A DNA stretch of 64,000 bases, taken from contig JAEPOO010000001.1 of assembly GCA_017642855.1 (NCBI GenBank), positions 1,775,469 to 1,839,468 of the forward strand, given 5' to 3'. Of the stretch, positions 1 to 8,913 are shown piece after piece. The translations under genes were made by a program, and so were the position numbers. The notes under the pieces are model-generated. The model was not told where the DNA came from and made no database searches. It saw nothing but the letters and a program-made list of their open reading frames with translations. Within the stretch, counting starts at the first letter, position 1. Every line of letters starts with the position of its first letter. Origin of the DNA: Pseudomonadales bacterium. GTDB taxonomy: Bacteria > Pseudomonadota > Gammaproteobacteria > Pseudomonadales > Azotimanducaceae.

Positions 1-404
1 CGTGACAATGCGGGATCTTCCACTGCAGTCGGTGATGCGGCCGGTGCAGAGTCTTCCCACATGAATCGGGATGTCTCAGGATTCATCGCCTCGTTCAGCG
101 ACGGCGTGTCCTGCCACATGAATCCGGCAAGCAGTCGGTCCTGATTGAACGCGGTTGAGGCATTCAGCAGATTACCGAGCTCAGGATGTAATGTTCCATC
201 GATTGTTGGCGTTTCTTGCCTGGTGATAATCGCGGGATGAATCAATTCCTGCGGATTCTCTGACTGCGGTTGAACAACATGGTCAACTTGTTCAACTTCA
301 TAAGCCTCCCCATGTTGTTTCCCGGAGTCGGCATGCCAGTTCCCACTGATGTGAAGGCCGATAAACATGACGGCCAGGCCTAGGATGAGTATTTTTTGCA
401 TCAT
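1..404 (-). CDS. Exported or membrane-anchored hypothetical protein, C-terminus cut by window edge
   Basis: The reverse strand is open from ATG at 404 to the window edge, about 134 codons. Two ATG codons lie in tandem (404 and 401). The N-terminus is a short basic start followed by a hydrophobic stretch (ILILGLAVMFIGLHI), which reads as a signal peptide or membrane anchor. The rest is polar and rich in Glu, Gln, Asn and Pro. A short element of the form FMW-(Q/E)-D-(T/S) occurs twice near the cut end, about 25 residues apart, which hints at a short repeat. I do not recognise the family. The stop codon is outside the window, so the length is unknown. Confidence 0.55.
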   Translation of the reverse strand, partial: MMQKILILGLAVMFIGLHISGNWHADSGKQHGEAYEVEQVDHVVQPQSENPQELIHPAIITRQETPTIDGTLHPELGNLLNASTAFNQDRLLAGFMWQDTPSLNEAMNPETSRFMWEDSAPAASPTAVEDPALS

Positions 405-575
405 TTTTCTTTTCGCTCCAGTAAATCTTGACGCCGCAATTAGCGCAGCGCGACCCACTAGTATGCACTTTACATGCCAGTCGAGATACCACTTCTAACT
501 GATTGTTTTTAAATGCTAGCCATTTTTTTCGCCATATTTTTCATACACAAATCTGCAATTTACTGCGAAATATGT

Positions 576-658
576 GGCGATAATAAAATTTATGGCGAAC
601 AATTTCGGCGAATTACAGAAATTTCTGGCGAATTGCGAGCTTTCTTAGCCGGGTGGCG
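576..658. repeat. Cluster of GGCGA elements around a CAGAAATTTCTG palindrome
   Basis: GGCGA occurs at 576, 594, 607, 627 and 654, and its reverse complement TCGCC lies at 529-533. Two copies extend to GGCGAATT (607-614 and 627-634), exactly 20 bases apart, and flank the perfect 12-base palindrome CAGAAATTTCTG at 616-627. The arrangement looks like a binding region for a DNA-binding protein. The protein is unknown. Confidence 0.4.
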
Positions 659-730
659 AACCGTGCCGGTTACCTACACGGACCGATCACAAATTTATCA
701 AAAGCCCATATGAGGAAGAGAGGTCAACGA

Positions 731-770
731 TTCGGGGTTTTAAAAATAAACCTTCGGGGTTTTAAAAATA
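731..770. repeat. Two direct copies of an 18-base sequence, 22-base period
   Basis: The sequence TTCGGGGTTTTAAAAATA is present at 731-748 and again at 753-770 without a mismatch. The 22-base period is about two helical turns, so both copies would face the same side of the DNA. It lies in non-coding DNA downstream of the response-regulator gene. It could be an operator or the remnant of a longer repeat. Confidence 0.6.
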
Positions 771-1068
771 TCGGATAAGACTATTCCTGAGGCTCGCTAC
801 TCGCAGGGATTACGCACCGAGCTTCAGTCTCTTTTTGTCGGTTGGGATACTAGATCCCAGAATCTGCGCTTTCTTAGCCATCGGGAGATCGCGCATTTCC
901 AGGTCTGTAATCAAAATCTTCAGCGCCGCTTTAAACGCTCTCACGAAGACAAAGTCAGTAGTGGGCGATAAATCATGCTCTCTGCTAAAAACATTCTTGC
1001 CTGCAGGCATCAAAGAATGAGAAGTCACGCGTAAACGCGCCAGGAAATTACCGCAAAGATTTGCAGTT

Positions 1069-3948
1069 CTAGTAAACTTTGGCGGATTCTTCGACGAATC
1101 GCCGGTAGGTTGGCAGGGAGACACCGAGCAGCTGAGCGCTGATGGTTTTGCTCAAATCCCGCGAATTGATCTCTTCGAAGAGCAGATTCGCGAGCAGTTC
1201 GAGAGGATGGCCAGCGTCCTCTGCAACAACTCGCATCACCTCCGCATAAAGCTCCGGGGTGACCGGCCAACCATCAGGTCGTTGCGGAGCAGCAGCGCCA
1301 TAGTCCTGTTCGATCTTCTGAACCTTCCGGCGTAACGTCGATTCGGGCATGCCAATGGTCATCGCAGCTCGATTCAGAACCCCATCATGATGATTGATGC
1401 TCATGAGAATGAAGTCCTCTTCCACATAACGACCAGCAGGCATTGGCGTGGTACCCCGATTCGCCAGGTCGATAACATTCCTGAGCATTGGTCTAAGACC
1501 CGTCACTGGTTCCGGATCAGATACAAGCGCAGCATCTCCCGCACCGAATACACCAAGTTGGATTGAATTCACCAGCTGATCCTTACTTAGGATTACCGCG
1601 CGATTGATCACGTTAGACAGCTCACGAACATTGCCTGGCCAGTCGTATTGCTGCAGTGCTTGTTCTGCATCCCCCGTGAATCCAGTAATCGTTTTGTTGT
1701 ATCGCGCCGCAAACTGTTGCAGGTAGTGGGTCGCAATCTTGAGTACATCTGATGACCGGTCGCGCAGCGGGGGCACCGAGATAGAAAACACATTCAGGCG
1801 ATAAAACAGATCTTCACGGAACTGACCGGCATGGACCATTTCCTTCAAGTCTTTATTGGTCGCCGCGATCACACGCGCATCAACGGTCTCGTACTGATTT
1901 GAACCTACTGCGGCCAGTTGTCGGTCCTGCACAAATCGCAGCAGTTTTACCTGTGTATCAAGCGGCAGCTCTCCAATTTCATCCAGCAGCACAGTTCCGC
2001 CATGGGCTTCTTTAAGGCGACCTTTGAAATTAGAAGTTGCTCCAGTGAATGCACCTTTTACGTGCCCAAAGAGCTCACTCTCAATCAGGCTTGGCGCCAC
2101 TGCACCACAGTCTACAACGATCAAAGGCTGATGATGCCGAGACCCTTTCGCATGAATGTATCGAGCGACCAACTCTTTACCCGTCCCAGATTCACCGAAA
2201 AGCAGCACTGTCGCGTCGGTCGGTGCGGCAAGGTCGGCTGTGTCTAGCACCTGCTGCATTTCAGGAGAACTGAAAACCAGATTGTGATCTGGCGCAGCGT
2301 TTTCAACTGGCTTCACTGAGGGTGCAGGCACCTCAAATCTGGTGATGCTGCTGGCAAAATAAGTGCAGAGCGTTTCCAGGAACGCATGGTCGTCTTCCGA
2401 GAAATCGGTACCTGACACCATCAGCACCCAACGGTCAGCCAGGCTCAGCACGGTCGTTTTGCTGAGTATCTGTGCATTGAGTTCTTTTCGGGCAACCTGG
2501 TTAGCGACGGCAAATTCACTTTCGCTCAATGCCAGATCAGAGATGCGTTCTGTACGACCGTGATCGGTGGTGTAGCCCACACTCAAGTTTACTCGACCAC
2601 CATCGGAAGTCAGCAATGCCGCCCGCTCTGCCTGGTATACCTGAAACACGTGTTTGCAGAAGTCATCACACATGGCTTCCAGTGTTTCAGCGCCACCAAG
2701 AGCATTCATCACATTCCACAGCAAGACGACGTGTCGATAGTCTTTACCCGCACCGAGTTCTCTCGCATCAATGTCTGGTTGACCGCCATCGACCCAGAGC
2801 CTGGCACCACCAGACCTTCGCGCAGTTTCAAGCGCGTTGCTCGCCCGCCTGAACAGCTCGATCGGGGCTTGATCTCCCCCGGTGCTGTGCGCAAGACCCG
2901 CACTGAATGCCACAAGCCGCTCTGCATGGCGGTAGCTCGATAACTGTTCGAGCAGCGCCTGTGAAATCTGTTCACCATCTGCCAGTTCTGTGTAGGGCAA
3001 GCTGATGGAAACCACAGAGTTGGCAAATACACTAATCAGGTCAGTCGCGCGCAATGAAGCGTCCAGCGTTTCGCGAACCGCATTGGCGATAGGCGCGAGA
3101 TCAGCATCTCGAACATTGTCGGGTGAAATGAGTAACTGGCAGAAAGACGATTCGCTGGGTGACAACTGGTCAACACCCAGCATCGCGTATCGTTCATCGG
3201 CGCTCAGCTGCACGGGATCTTCAATGTTACCGAGGTCGCGCAGAATCAAAACTGCGCCTTCATCCATTGGCCCGAGGATGCCGTCCACGAGTTTGGTGGG
3301 GCCTGACTTACGCTGCAACAGGAACGGCGGCAGTTTCGCGAGGCTGTTGTCCCGAAGGGCACCCGCTATCGTTCGAGAGACAGATTGCGTTTCATCTAAA
3401 AGGGTTTGCCAGCTGCGGCCCAGATGAATCTCGTCACCCAGCAGTTCTCGCGCATCCTGGTTAACGTTAATGATGCTGCCGCTGGTATCGAGAAAGATCA
3501 GACCACTGCCAATACAGGCAAGCGCATTTTGAAGAAGCTGCTGGTTTTCTCGCAGTTCTTTGTCGACACGGAATTTGTAAAGCGCCATCTCAATCGTGAT
3601 TTGTAGATCACGGTTTTCAACTGGCTTGATGATGTAACCAAAAGGGGTGACGGTCTTAGCGCGCGCCACAGTTTCTTCGTCAGAATAGGCGGTCAGGAAA
3701 ACAACCGGGACGTCCACTTCCTCCTGAATGCGTTGCGCAAGGTCAATCCCGGAAAGACCATGACGCAAGTTGATGTCAGATAAGAGCAGATCCGGTTGTG
3801 TTTCGATCGCGAGCTCAACCGCCTCCTCACCGAACGCATGGCCGACTACCTCCCACCCCATATTGGTGAGTTTGAGCTGGATCTCACGAGCTATAAGAGC
3901 CTCGTCCTCGACGATCATTATCCTTGCCGGAGTCGATTCGCCTGCCAC
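1069..3948 (-). CDS. Response regulator with sigma-54 activator domain and extra sensory domains
   Basis: This 959-residue protein starts with a receiver domain (acidic pair near 14-16, phospho-acceptor Asp58, Thr87, Lys108). A PAS-like region (about 130-240), a region resembling a GGDEF domain without the GGDEF motif (about 250-385) and a GAF-like region (about 400-540) follow. The sigma-54 AAA+ domain has Walker A GESGTGK (585-591), the sigma-54 contact loop GAFTGA (632-637), Walker B near 652-660 and a WPGNVREL motif. A Fis-type helix-turn-helix follows, and then about 75 residues that look like a second helix-turn-helix (SKTISAQLLGVSLPTYRRF). NtrC-type regulators are usually 450-500 residues. 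It is expected to activate sigma-54 promoters after phosphorylation. It lies 37 bases behind glcB on the same strand, so the two may be co-transcribed. The partner kinase is not identifiable here. Confidence 0.9.
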   Translation of the reverse strand: MAGESTPARIMIVEDEALIAREIQLKLTNMGWEVVGHAFGEEAVELAIETQPDLLLSDINLRHGLSGIDLAQRIQEEVDVPVVFLTAYSDEETVARAKTVTPFGYIIKPVENRDLQITIEMALYKFRVDKELRENQQLLQNALACIGSGLIFLDTSGSIINVNQDARELLGDEIHLGRSWQTLLDETQSVSRTIAGALRDNSLAKLPPFLLQRKSGPTKLVDGILGPMDEGAVLILRDLGNIEDPVQLSADERYAMLGVDQLSPSESSFCQLLISPDNVRDADLAPIANAVRETLDASLRATDLISVFANSVVSISLPYTELADGEQISQALLEQLSSYRHAERLVAFSAGLAHSTGGDQAPIELFRRASNALETARRSGGARLWVDGGQPDIDARELGAGKDYRHVVLLWNVMNALGGAETLEAMCDDFCKHVFQVYQAERAALLTSDGGRVNLSVGYTTDHGRTERISDLALSESEFAVANQVARKELNAQILSKTTVLSLADRWVLMVSGTDFSEDDHAFLETLCTYFASSITRFEVPAPSVKPVENAAPDHNLVFSSPEMQQVLDTADLAAPTDATVLLFGESGTGKELVARYIHAKGSRHHQPLIVVDCGAVAPSLIESELFGHVKGAFTGATSNFKGRLKEAHGGTVLLDEIGELPLDTQVKLLRFVQDRQLAAVGSNQYETVDARVIAATNKDLKEMVHAGQFREDLFYRLNVFSISVPPLRDRSSDVLKIATHYLQQFAARYNKTITGFTGDAEQALQQYDWPGNVRELSNVINRAVILSKDQLVNSIQLGVFGAGDAALVSDPEPVTGLRPMLRNVIDLANRGTTPMPAGRYVEEDFILMSINHHDGVLNRAAMTIGMPESTLRRKVQKIEQDYGAAAPQRPDGWPVTPELYAEVMRVVAEDAGHPLELLANLLFEEINSRDLSKTISAQLLGVSLPTYRRFVEESAKVY

Positions 3949-3985
3949 CCTATGCCTCTTTGGTCACCACTTTTAACCTTGCGCG

Positions 3986-6157
3986 TTATCCGTATCTGGC
4001 TTTGGCCTCTTTACGGCGCGCATGTAATACGGGTTCAGTATACCCATTTGGCTGCTCAGTTCCCTTGAACACTAAGTCACACGCCGCCTGAAAGGCCACA
4101 CTGTTATCAAAATCGGGCGCCATATTCCGGTATTCCGCGTCTCCGGCATTCTGCTGATCGACGACAGCTGCCATCTTTTTCAGGGTTTCCATGACCTGAT
4201 CTTCGCTACAGACGCCGTGACGCAGCCAGTTGGCGATGTGCTGGGATGAAATACGCAACGTGGCGCGGTCTTCCATCAGACCGACATCGTTGATATCTGG
4301 TACCTTGGAACAGCCCACACCCTGGTCAATCCAGCGGACCACATATCCAAGAATTCCCTGGGCGTTGTTTTCGAGCTCTTTCTGCACGTCATCTTCAGAA
4401 AGGTTTTCACCTCGCAGCATCGGAATGGTCAGAAGGTCGGTCAGGCTGGCTCGTGCCCGCACCTTAATCTCATCCTGCCTGCTCATGACGCTCACCTGGT
4501 GGTAATGCATGGCATGAAGAGTCGCAGCCGTCGGTGAAGGCACCCAGGCGGTGTTCGCACCAGAAGTCGGGTGGCCGATCTTCTGATCCATCATTTGGGC
4601 CATTTCATCTGGCATCGCCCACATACCTTTTCCGATCTGAGCTTTACCTTTCAGGCCCGTTTCCAGACCAACATCTACGTTCCAGTCTTCATAAGAAGTG
4701 ATCCATGGCTGCTGCTTCATCACCGTTTTCTTGACCATGGGCCCCGCTTCCATGCTGGTGTGAATCTCATCACCGGTTCGATCAAGGAAACCTGTGTTAA
4801 TAAAAATCACGCGCTCTTTGGCCGCGCGGATGCATTCTTTGAGGTTCAGCGTCGTGCGACGCTCCTCGTCCATGATGCCCACCTTCAAAGTGTTCTTCTC
4901 CAGACCCAGCGCCTGTTCAATACGTGCAAACAGATCCACGGTCATCTGCACTTCCTCTGGGCCATGCATCTTAGGCTTAACGATATAGACACTGCCGGTT
5001 CTGGAATTGGTCACCGTACCGGTGCGCTTAAGATCATGAATCGCGATCAGGCTGGTGAACATGCCATCCATAATGCCTTCTGGCACTTCACTGCCATCGG
5101 TCATGAGAATGGCGTCATTCGTCATCAGGTGACCGACGTTACGGACGAGCAGGACACTTCTACCGTGAAGGGTCAGCTCGCCGCCATCAGGTGCGGTATA
5201 AGTGCGGTCGGGGTTCAGGGTTCTACGAACCACCTGATCGCCCTTCTTGAATTCTTCTGCCAGGCCACCGGTCATCAGGCCAAGCCAGTTGCCGTAAACC
5301 ACGGCCTTATCTTCTGCATCTACCGCAGCAACGGAATCTTCGCAATCCTGGATGGTCGTAATCGCCGATTCGACCAGCACATCTTTCACGCCCGCCTTTT
5401 CGTTTTTACCGACGTTATCTTCACGATCGACTTGGATCTCCATGTGCAGACCGTTGTGCTTCAGCAGCACACCGGCAGGATCTGCGGCATCGCCTGTGTA
5501 ACCAACAAACTGGGCAGGATTCGCCAGACCGACAGTGCCGCCTTCCGTATCAGCCTGCAGCACACCATCTGCCACTTTATATTGGGTGACCTCCTGGTGT
5601 GCCGCGCCATCCAGCGGATAGTTTTCGTTCAACATATTCGCTGCGTATTCGATGACCTTGGCACCACGACCGGGATTGTAACTGCTGCCCTTTTCAGCAC
5701 CGTCAGTTTCCGGGATAACGTCTGTACCGTAGAGTGCGTCGTACAAGCTGCCCCAGCGAGCGTTTGCCGCATTCAACGCGTAACGCGCATTCATAACGGG
5801 TACAACCAGCTGGGGACCGGCCATGAGCGCAATTTCTTCGTCAACATTCTGGGTTTCGATCTCAAAATCCGGACCTTCGTCCAGGAGATAACCCACCTCC
5901 TTCAGAAATGCCGTGTACTCAGATTCGTCGATCTGCTGACCGGCATGATCGCGATGCCAGGTATCAATCTTCTCCTGAAGCTCATCACGCTTGGCCAGAA
6001 GCTCGCGGTTTCGCGGCACAAACTCCAGAAGGATAGCCTCGAACTCAGCCCAGAAATGGGCGGGGTCCACACCGGTTCCAGGCGCAATGTCGTTTTCCAG
6101 CAGGTCATTCAAAACTGTGGCAACCTGAAGACCACCGATGGTTACTCGATCAGTCAT
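3986..6157 (-). CDS. glcB: Malate synthase G
   Basis: This cytoplasmic enzyme condenses glyoxylate with acetyl-CoA to malate. The 723-residue length equals that of the family. Recognisable blocks include [14 protein letters not shown] (catalytic Arg region), [15 protein letters not shown] and the [21 protein letters not shown] stretch (Mg2+ and glyoxylate ligands), [10 protein letters not shown], and CSKVPDIND followed by [11 protein letters not shown], which holds the catalytic Asp. The start is ATG at 6157. The next gene downstream on the same strand is the large response regulator. Upstream, 161 bases separate it from the divergent FMN glutamate-synthase-like gene. The neighbouring CoA-ester lyase also acts on malate/glyoxylate chemistry, which suggests a C2-carbon locus. 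No isocitrate lyase or glycolate oxidase is in the window. Confidence 0.96.
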   Translation of the reverse strand: MTDRVTIGGLQVATVLNDLLENDIAPGTGVDPAHFWAEFEAILLEFVPRNRELLAKRDELQEKIDTWHRDHAGQQIDESEYTAFLKEVGYLLDEGPDFEIETQNVDEEIALMAGPQLVVPVMNARYALNAANARWGSLYDALYGTDVIPETDGAEKGSSYNPGRGAKVIEYAANMLNENYPLDGAAHQEVTQYKVADGVLQADTEGGTVGLANPAQFVGYTGDAADPAGVLLKHNGLHMEIQVDREDNVGKNEKAGVKDVLVESAITTIQDCEDSVAAVDAEDKAVVYGNWLGLMTGGLAEEFKKGDQVVRRTLNPDRTYTAPDGGELTLHGRSVLLVRNVGHLMTNDAILMTDGSEVPEGIMDGMFTSLIAIHDLKRTGTVTNSRTGSVYIVKPKMHGPEEVQMTVDLFARIEQALGLEKNTLKVGIMDEERRTTLNLKECIRAAKERVIFINTGFLDRTGDEIHTSMEAGPMVKKTVMKQQPWITSYEDWNVDVGLETGLKGKAQIGKGMWAMPDEMAQMMDQKIGHPTSGANTAWVPSPTAATLHAMHYHQVSVMSRQDEIKVRARASLTDLLTIPMLRGENLSEDDVQKELENNAQGILGYVVRWIDQGVGCSKVPDINDVGLMEDRATLRISSQHIANWLRHGVCSEDQVMETLKKMAAVVDQQNAGDAEYRNMAPDFDNSVAFQAACDLVFKGTEQPNGYTEPVLHARRKEAKARYG

Positions 6158-6230
6158 AGTTCTCTTTCCAATAGGTGTAGGCCCGATTTACAGGGTCAGG
6201 CCGTGAAGATTTTGCGAAGCCGAATGCTAC

Positions 6231-6240
6231 GCGAATTCGC
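6231..6240. promoter_or_regulatory. Palindrome in the glcB / FMN-protein divergent region
   Basis: GCGAATTCGC is a perfect 10-base palindrome in the 161-base region between two divergent genes. The position suits an operator acting on one or both. The core GCGAATT also occurs in the repeat cluster near 607-634. No regulator can be named. Confidence 0.25.
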
Positions 6241-6318
6241 CAAAATTTGTAACAAGTCTCCCATTTTCCAGCTTATCAAAACAATTTATGCTGACCGTAA
6301 GGCAATGGAGGTTTCAAC

Positions 6319-7824
6319 GTGGAAATGAGTCGTCTGCAAGAATACGTCAGTCTGGTCACGACCCTGCTCTTGGATGTGTTTGTCCTGTCGTTCTCGCTGC
6401 TGGTCATCGTCGTGGTGATTATGTACATCGTCGATGTGACCCAGACCTCACACGCGATACGCCGGAATTACCCGGTCGTCGGCCGATTCAGGTATCTGTT
6501 CGAGACCCTCGGTGAATTCTTCCGGCAGTACTTCTTCGCCATGGATCGAGAAGAACTGCCGTTCAACCGGGCCGTTCGCTCTTGGGTATACCGTGCCGCT
6601 AAAGATGTGGATTCCACGGTACCTTTCGGCTCAACCCGAAGCCTGACGCCGCCAGGCACGGTCATTTTCGCGAACACGGCCTTTCCGGCACTCGCAGACC
6701 ACTCCGTGCCCTCCGAAGAAATTGAAATTGGTCCTTTCTGCCGACAGCCCTACAGGACTGCCTCCCTCTTTAATATCTCCGGCATGAGTTACGGCGCCAT
6801 TTCTCGCCCGGCAATCCTCGCGCTTAGCAACGGCGCACGCATGGCTGGCTGCTGGATGAATACCGGCGAAGGTGGCCTCAGCCCGTTTCACCTGGAAGGT
6901 GGCGCAGACATCGTGGCGCAGATTGGCACCGCAAAGTACGGCGTTCGCGATGAAGCTGGAAATCTCAGCGACAGCAAGTTGAGGGAACTCGCCGGTCATG
7001 AGCAGGTTCGTATGTTCGAACTGAAAATGAGCCAGGGCGCCAAACCCGGTAAAGGCGGGATGCTGCCCGGCGAGAAAGTAAACGAAGAAATCTCCAAGAT
7101 CCGCGGTATTCCCATCGGCCACGATTCCATCAGCCCAAACCGGCACCCGGAAATCGAAACCGTCGATGGCCTGCTGGACATGATTAACCACATACGTGAT
7201 GTCACCGGCAAACCGACGGGCTTCAAGATCGTACTGGGTGATGCGCAATTCCTCGATGATCTGTGCATTGCGATTCATAAGCGCGGTGTCGAGTCGGCAC
7301 CAGACTTTATTACCCTAGATAGTGCCGACGGCGGCACCGGCGCAGCGCCTCAGAGCCTGATCGACTATATGGGCATGCCGCTTCGAGAAAGCTTGCCCAT
7401 CCTTTCGAACACTTTGATCCAACATGATCTGAAGCGACGTATTAAAATCATTGCGTCTGGAAAGCTGATCGATCCAGCTTCCGTCGCCTGGGCAATCTGC
7501 ATTGGGGCTGACTTCGTCGTTTCGGCCCGTGGCTTTATGTTTGCGCTGGGTTGCATCCAGGCACTTCAATGCAACAAAAATACGTGCCCTACCGGTATCA
7601 CGACCCATGATAAAAACCTGCAGAAAGGTCTGGTGGTGGAAGATAAAGCAGAGCGCGTGAAGAATTACTGCAAGAATATGAACTATGAAGTTGGTGTCAT
7701 TGCGCATTCCTGCGGTGTGGAAGAACCGCGAAGACTGGTCCGCCGTCACGCACGCCTTGTCACCGATACTGGCTTATCGGTTTCCTTGGAGGAGCTTCAC
7801 CAGTTACCTCGCAACGCTGACTGA
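6319..7824 (+). CDS. FMN-binding glutamate synthase family protein, membrane-anchored
   Basis: The protein has 501 residues. The start is taken as GTG at 6319 because GGAGG lies 7 bases upstream; an ATG two codons later is possible. A hydrophobic segment (about residues 10-32) precedes a GltB-type FMN/TIM-barrel domain. The barrel shows SGMSYGAIS, the nucleotide region LDSADGGTGAAP, and an iron-sulfur motif CIQALQCNKNTCPTG with three cysteines, as in the 3Fe-4S site of glutamate synthase. It lacks the glutaminase domain, so it is not a complete glutamate synthase. Stand-alone members with an N-terminal membrane helix are common and their substrate is generally unproven. It may be an oxidoreductase of amino-acid or glyoxylate metabolism, given its neighbours. 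Confidence 0.88.
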   Translation: MEMSRLQEYVSLVTTLLLDVFVLSFSLLVIVVVIMYIVDVTQTSHAIRRNYPVVGRFRYLFETLGEFFRQYFFAMDREELPFNRAVRSWVYRAAKDVDSTVPFGSTRSLTPPGTVIFANTAFPALADHSVPSEEIEIGPFCRQPYRTASLFNISGMSYGAISRPAILALSNGARMAGCWMNTGEGGLSPFHLEGGADIVAQIGTAKYGVRDEAGNLSDSKLRELAGHEQVRMFELKMSQGAKPGKGGMLPGEKVNEEISKIRGIPIGHDSISPNRHPEIETVDGLLDMINHIRDVTGKPTGFKIVLGDAQFLDDLCIAIHKRGVESAPDFITLDSADGGTGAAPQSLIDYMGMPLRESLPILSNTLIQHDLKRRIKIIASGKLIDPASVAWAICIGADFVVSARGFMFALGCIQALQCNKNTCPTGITTHDKNLQKGLVVEDKAERVKNYCKNMNYEVGVIAHSCGVEEPRRLVRRHARLVTDTGLSVSLEELHQLPRNAD

Positions 7825-7998
7825 CACAATTGCTTGCACCTCCGTTGCCGTTGAAGCCAATGGTATTGGCTCAGCAAGACCCGCCATTACAACGGAGCCA
7901 GCACCCTTGTTTTCTGACATCAGCGCTCGCGACAGACTTGAGTTCCACCGGTAATCAGGCGAGACTCAGCGCTCTTCTCGATGTCTCCAGGAGCACCT

Positions 7999-8910
7999 AT
8001 GTCACAACCCAAAAGACTGCGCCGTTGCCAACTGGCCGTGCCCGGCAGCAGCGAGAAGATGATGACCAAGTCCGCGGGTTTGGAATGTGACTATGTGTTC
8101 CTCGATCTTGAGGACGCGGTTGCGCCTAACGCTAAAGCTGAGGCGCGCCGCATGGTCGTTGATGCTCTGAACAACCTGAATTGGAAGCCCAGGACCCTCT
8201 CCATTCGCATCAACGATATTGAAACGCCACACTGTCACGCAGACATTATCGAAGTCGTCACCGGCGCCGGTGAAAAGCTCGACACCATTATTCTTACCAA
8301 GGTAAAAAACGCACACCACGTTATGTTCGTGCATTACCTGCTTGATCAACTGGAAGCTCAGCTCGGTTTGTCCAAACGTATTGGTATCGAGTGCCTTATT
8401 GAAGAAGTCGAAGGCATGATGAACGTCGAAGAGATCGCTGCCAGCAGTGATCGAATAGAATGCCTGATTTTCGGCATGGGTGATTACTCTGCTTCCCAGG
8501 CAATGAATCTGAAGCGTGTCGGCGAAGATGACGAGCGATACCCACCAGACTTGTGGCATTACCCACGCTACAAGCTGACCATTGCTGCAAGAGCGCACGG
8601 TATCGACCCGGTGGATGGCCCTTACGCCAACTTCCGGGATCAAGAAACTTTTCGCACCGAGTGTGAACGCGGCACCGTGCTTGGCATGGTCGGCAAATGG
8701 GCGATTCATCCCACTCAGGTAGCTATTGCAGAAGAGGTTTATTCGCCGGATCAGGAAGAAGTCGACAACGCACGCAAGCAAAAAGTTGCCTATGAGGAAG
8801 CCCTGGCTAAGGGGCTTGGAGCCATTCAGATCGATGGAACCATGGTAGATGCTGCGAGTGTCCGCATATTGCAGAACGTCATCGATAAAGCCGACCTGAT
8901 TGGGATGTAA
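7999..8910 (+). CDS. CoA-ester lyase of the HpcH/HpaI-CitE family (malyl-CoA-lyase-like)
   Basis: The protein has 303 residues from ATG 7999, chosen because AGGAG (7989-7993) sits 5 bases upstream. An earlier in-frame ATG at 7981 lacks such a site. Family features are LAVPGSSEKMMTKSAG (CoA/phosphate side), DYVFLDLEDAVAP, the RIND strand, IECLIEEVEGM with the metal-binding Glu, FGMGDYSAS with the metal-binding Asp, and GKWAIHPTQV near the C-terminus. Members cleave malyl-CoA, methylmalyl-CoA or citramalyl-CoA to an acyl-CoA plus a 2-oxo acid. Proximity to malate synthase favours malyl-CoA/glyoxylate chemistry, but the exact substrate cannot be read from sequence. The MFS gene follows after 3 bases, so they are probably co-transcribed. 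Confidence 0.88.
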   Translation: MSQPKRLRRCQLAVPGSSEKMMTKSAGLECDYVFLDLEDAVAPNAKAEARRMVVDALNNLNWKPRTLSIRINDIETPHCHADIIEVVTGAGEKLDTIILTKVKNAHHVMFVHYLLDQLEAQLGLSKRIGIECLIEEVEGMMNVEEIAASSDRIECLIFGMGDYSASQAMNLKRVGEDDERYPPDLWHYPRYKLTIAARAHGIDPVDGPYANFRDQETFRTECERGTVLGMVGKWAIHPTQVAIAEEVYSPDQEEVDNARKQKVAYEEALAKGLGAIQIDGTMVDAASVRILQNVIDKADLIGM

Positions 8911-8913
8911 CTG

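Larger units (their letters stand above)
405..1068. other. Non-coding, partly AT-rich stretch
   Basis: No convincing gene lies between the start of the exported protein and the stop of the response regulator. Bases 505-720 are AT-rich and carry clustered GGCGA elements and a palindrome. Bases 731-770 hold a direct repeat. Short open frames exist (for example 835-1020 forward and 810-1124 reverse), but they show no ribosome site or recognisable family, and the reverse one overlaps the 3' end of the regulator gene. Confidence 0.5.

Noticed and set aside
810..1124. 104-codon reverse frame overlapping the regulator 3' end
   Set aside because: No ribosome site or recognisable domain; the first third is a shifted frame of the response-regulator gene.
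4571..6328. 585-codon open frame on the strand opposite glcB
   Set aside because: It lies fully antisense to a well-conserved malate synthase gene, shows no family features and has a His/Phe/Ile-rich composition typical of a mirrored reading frame.
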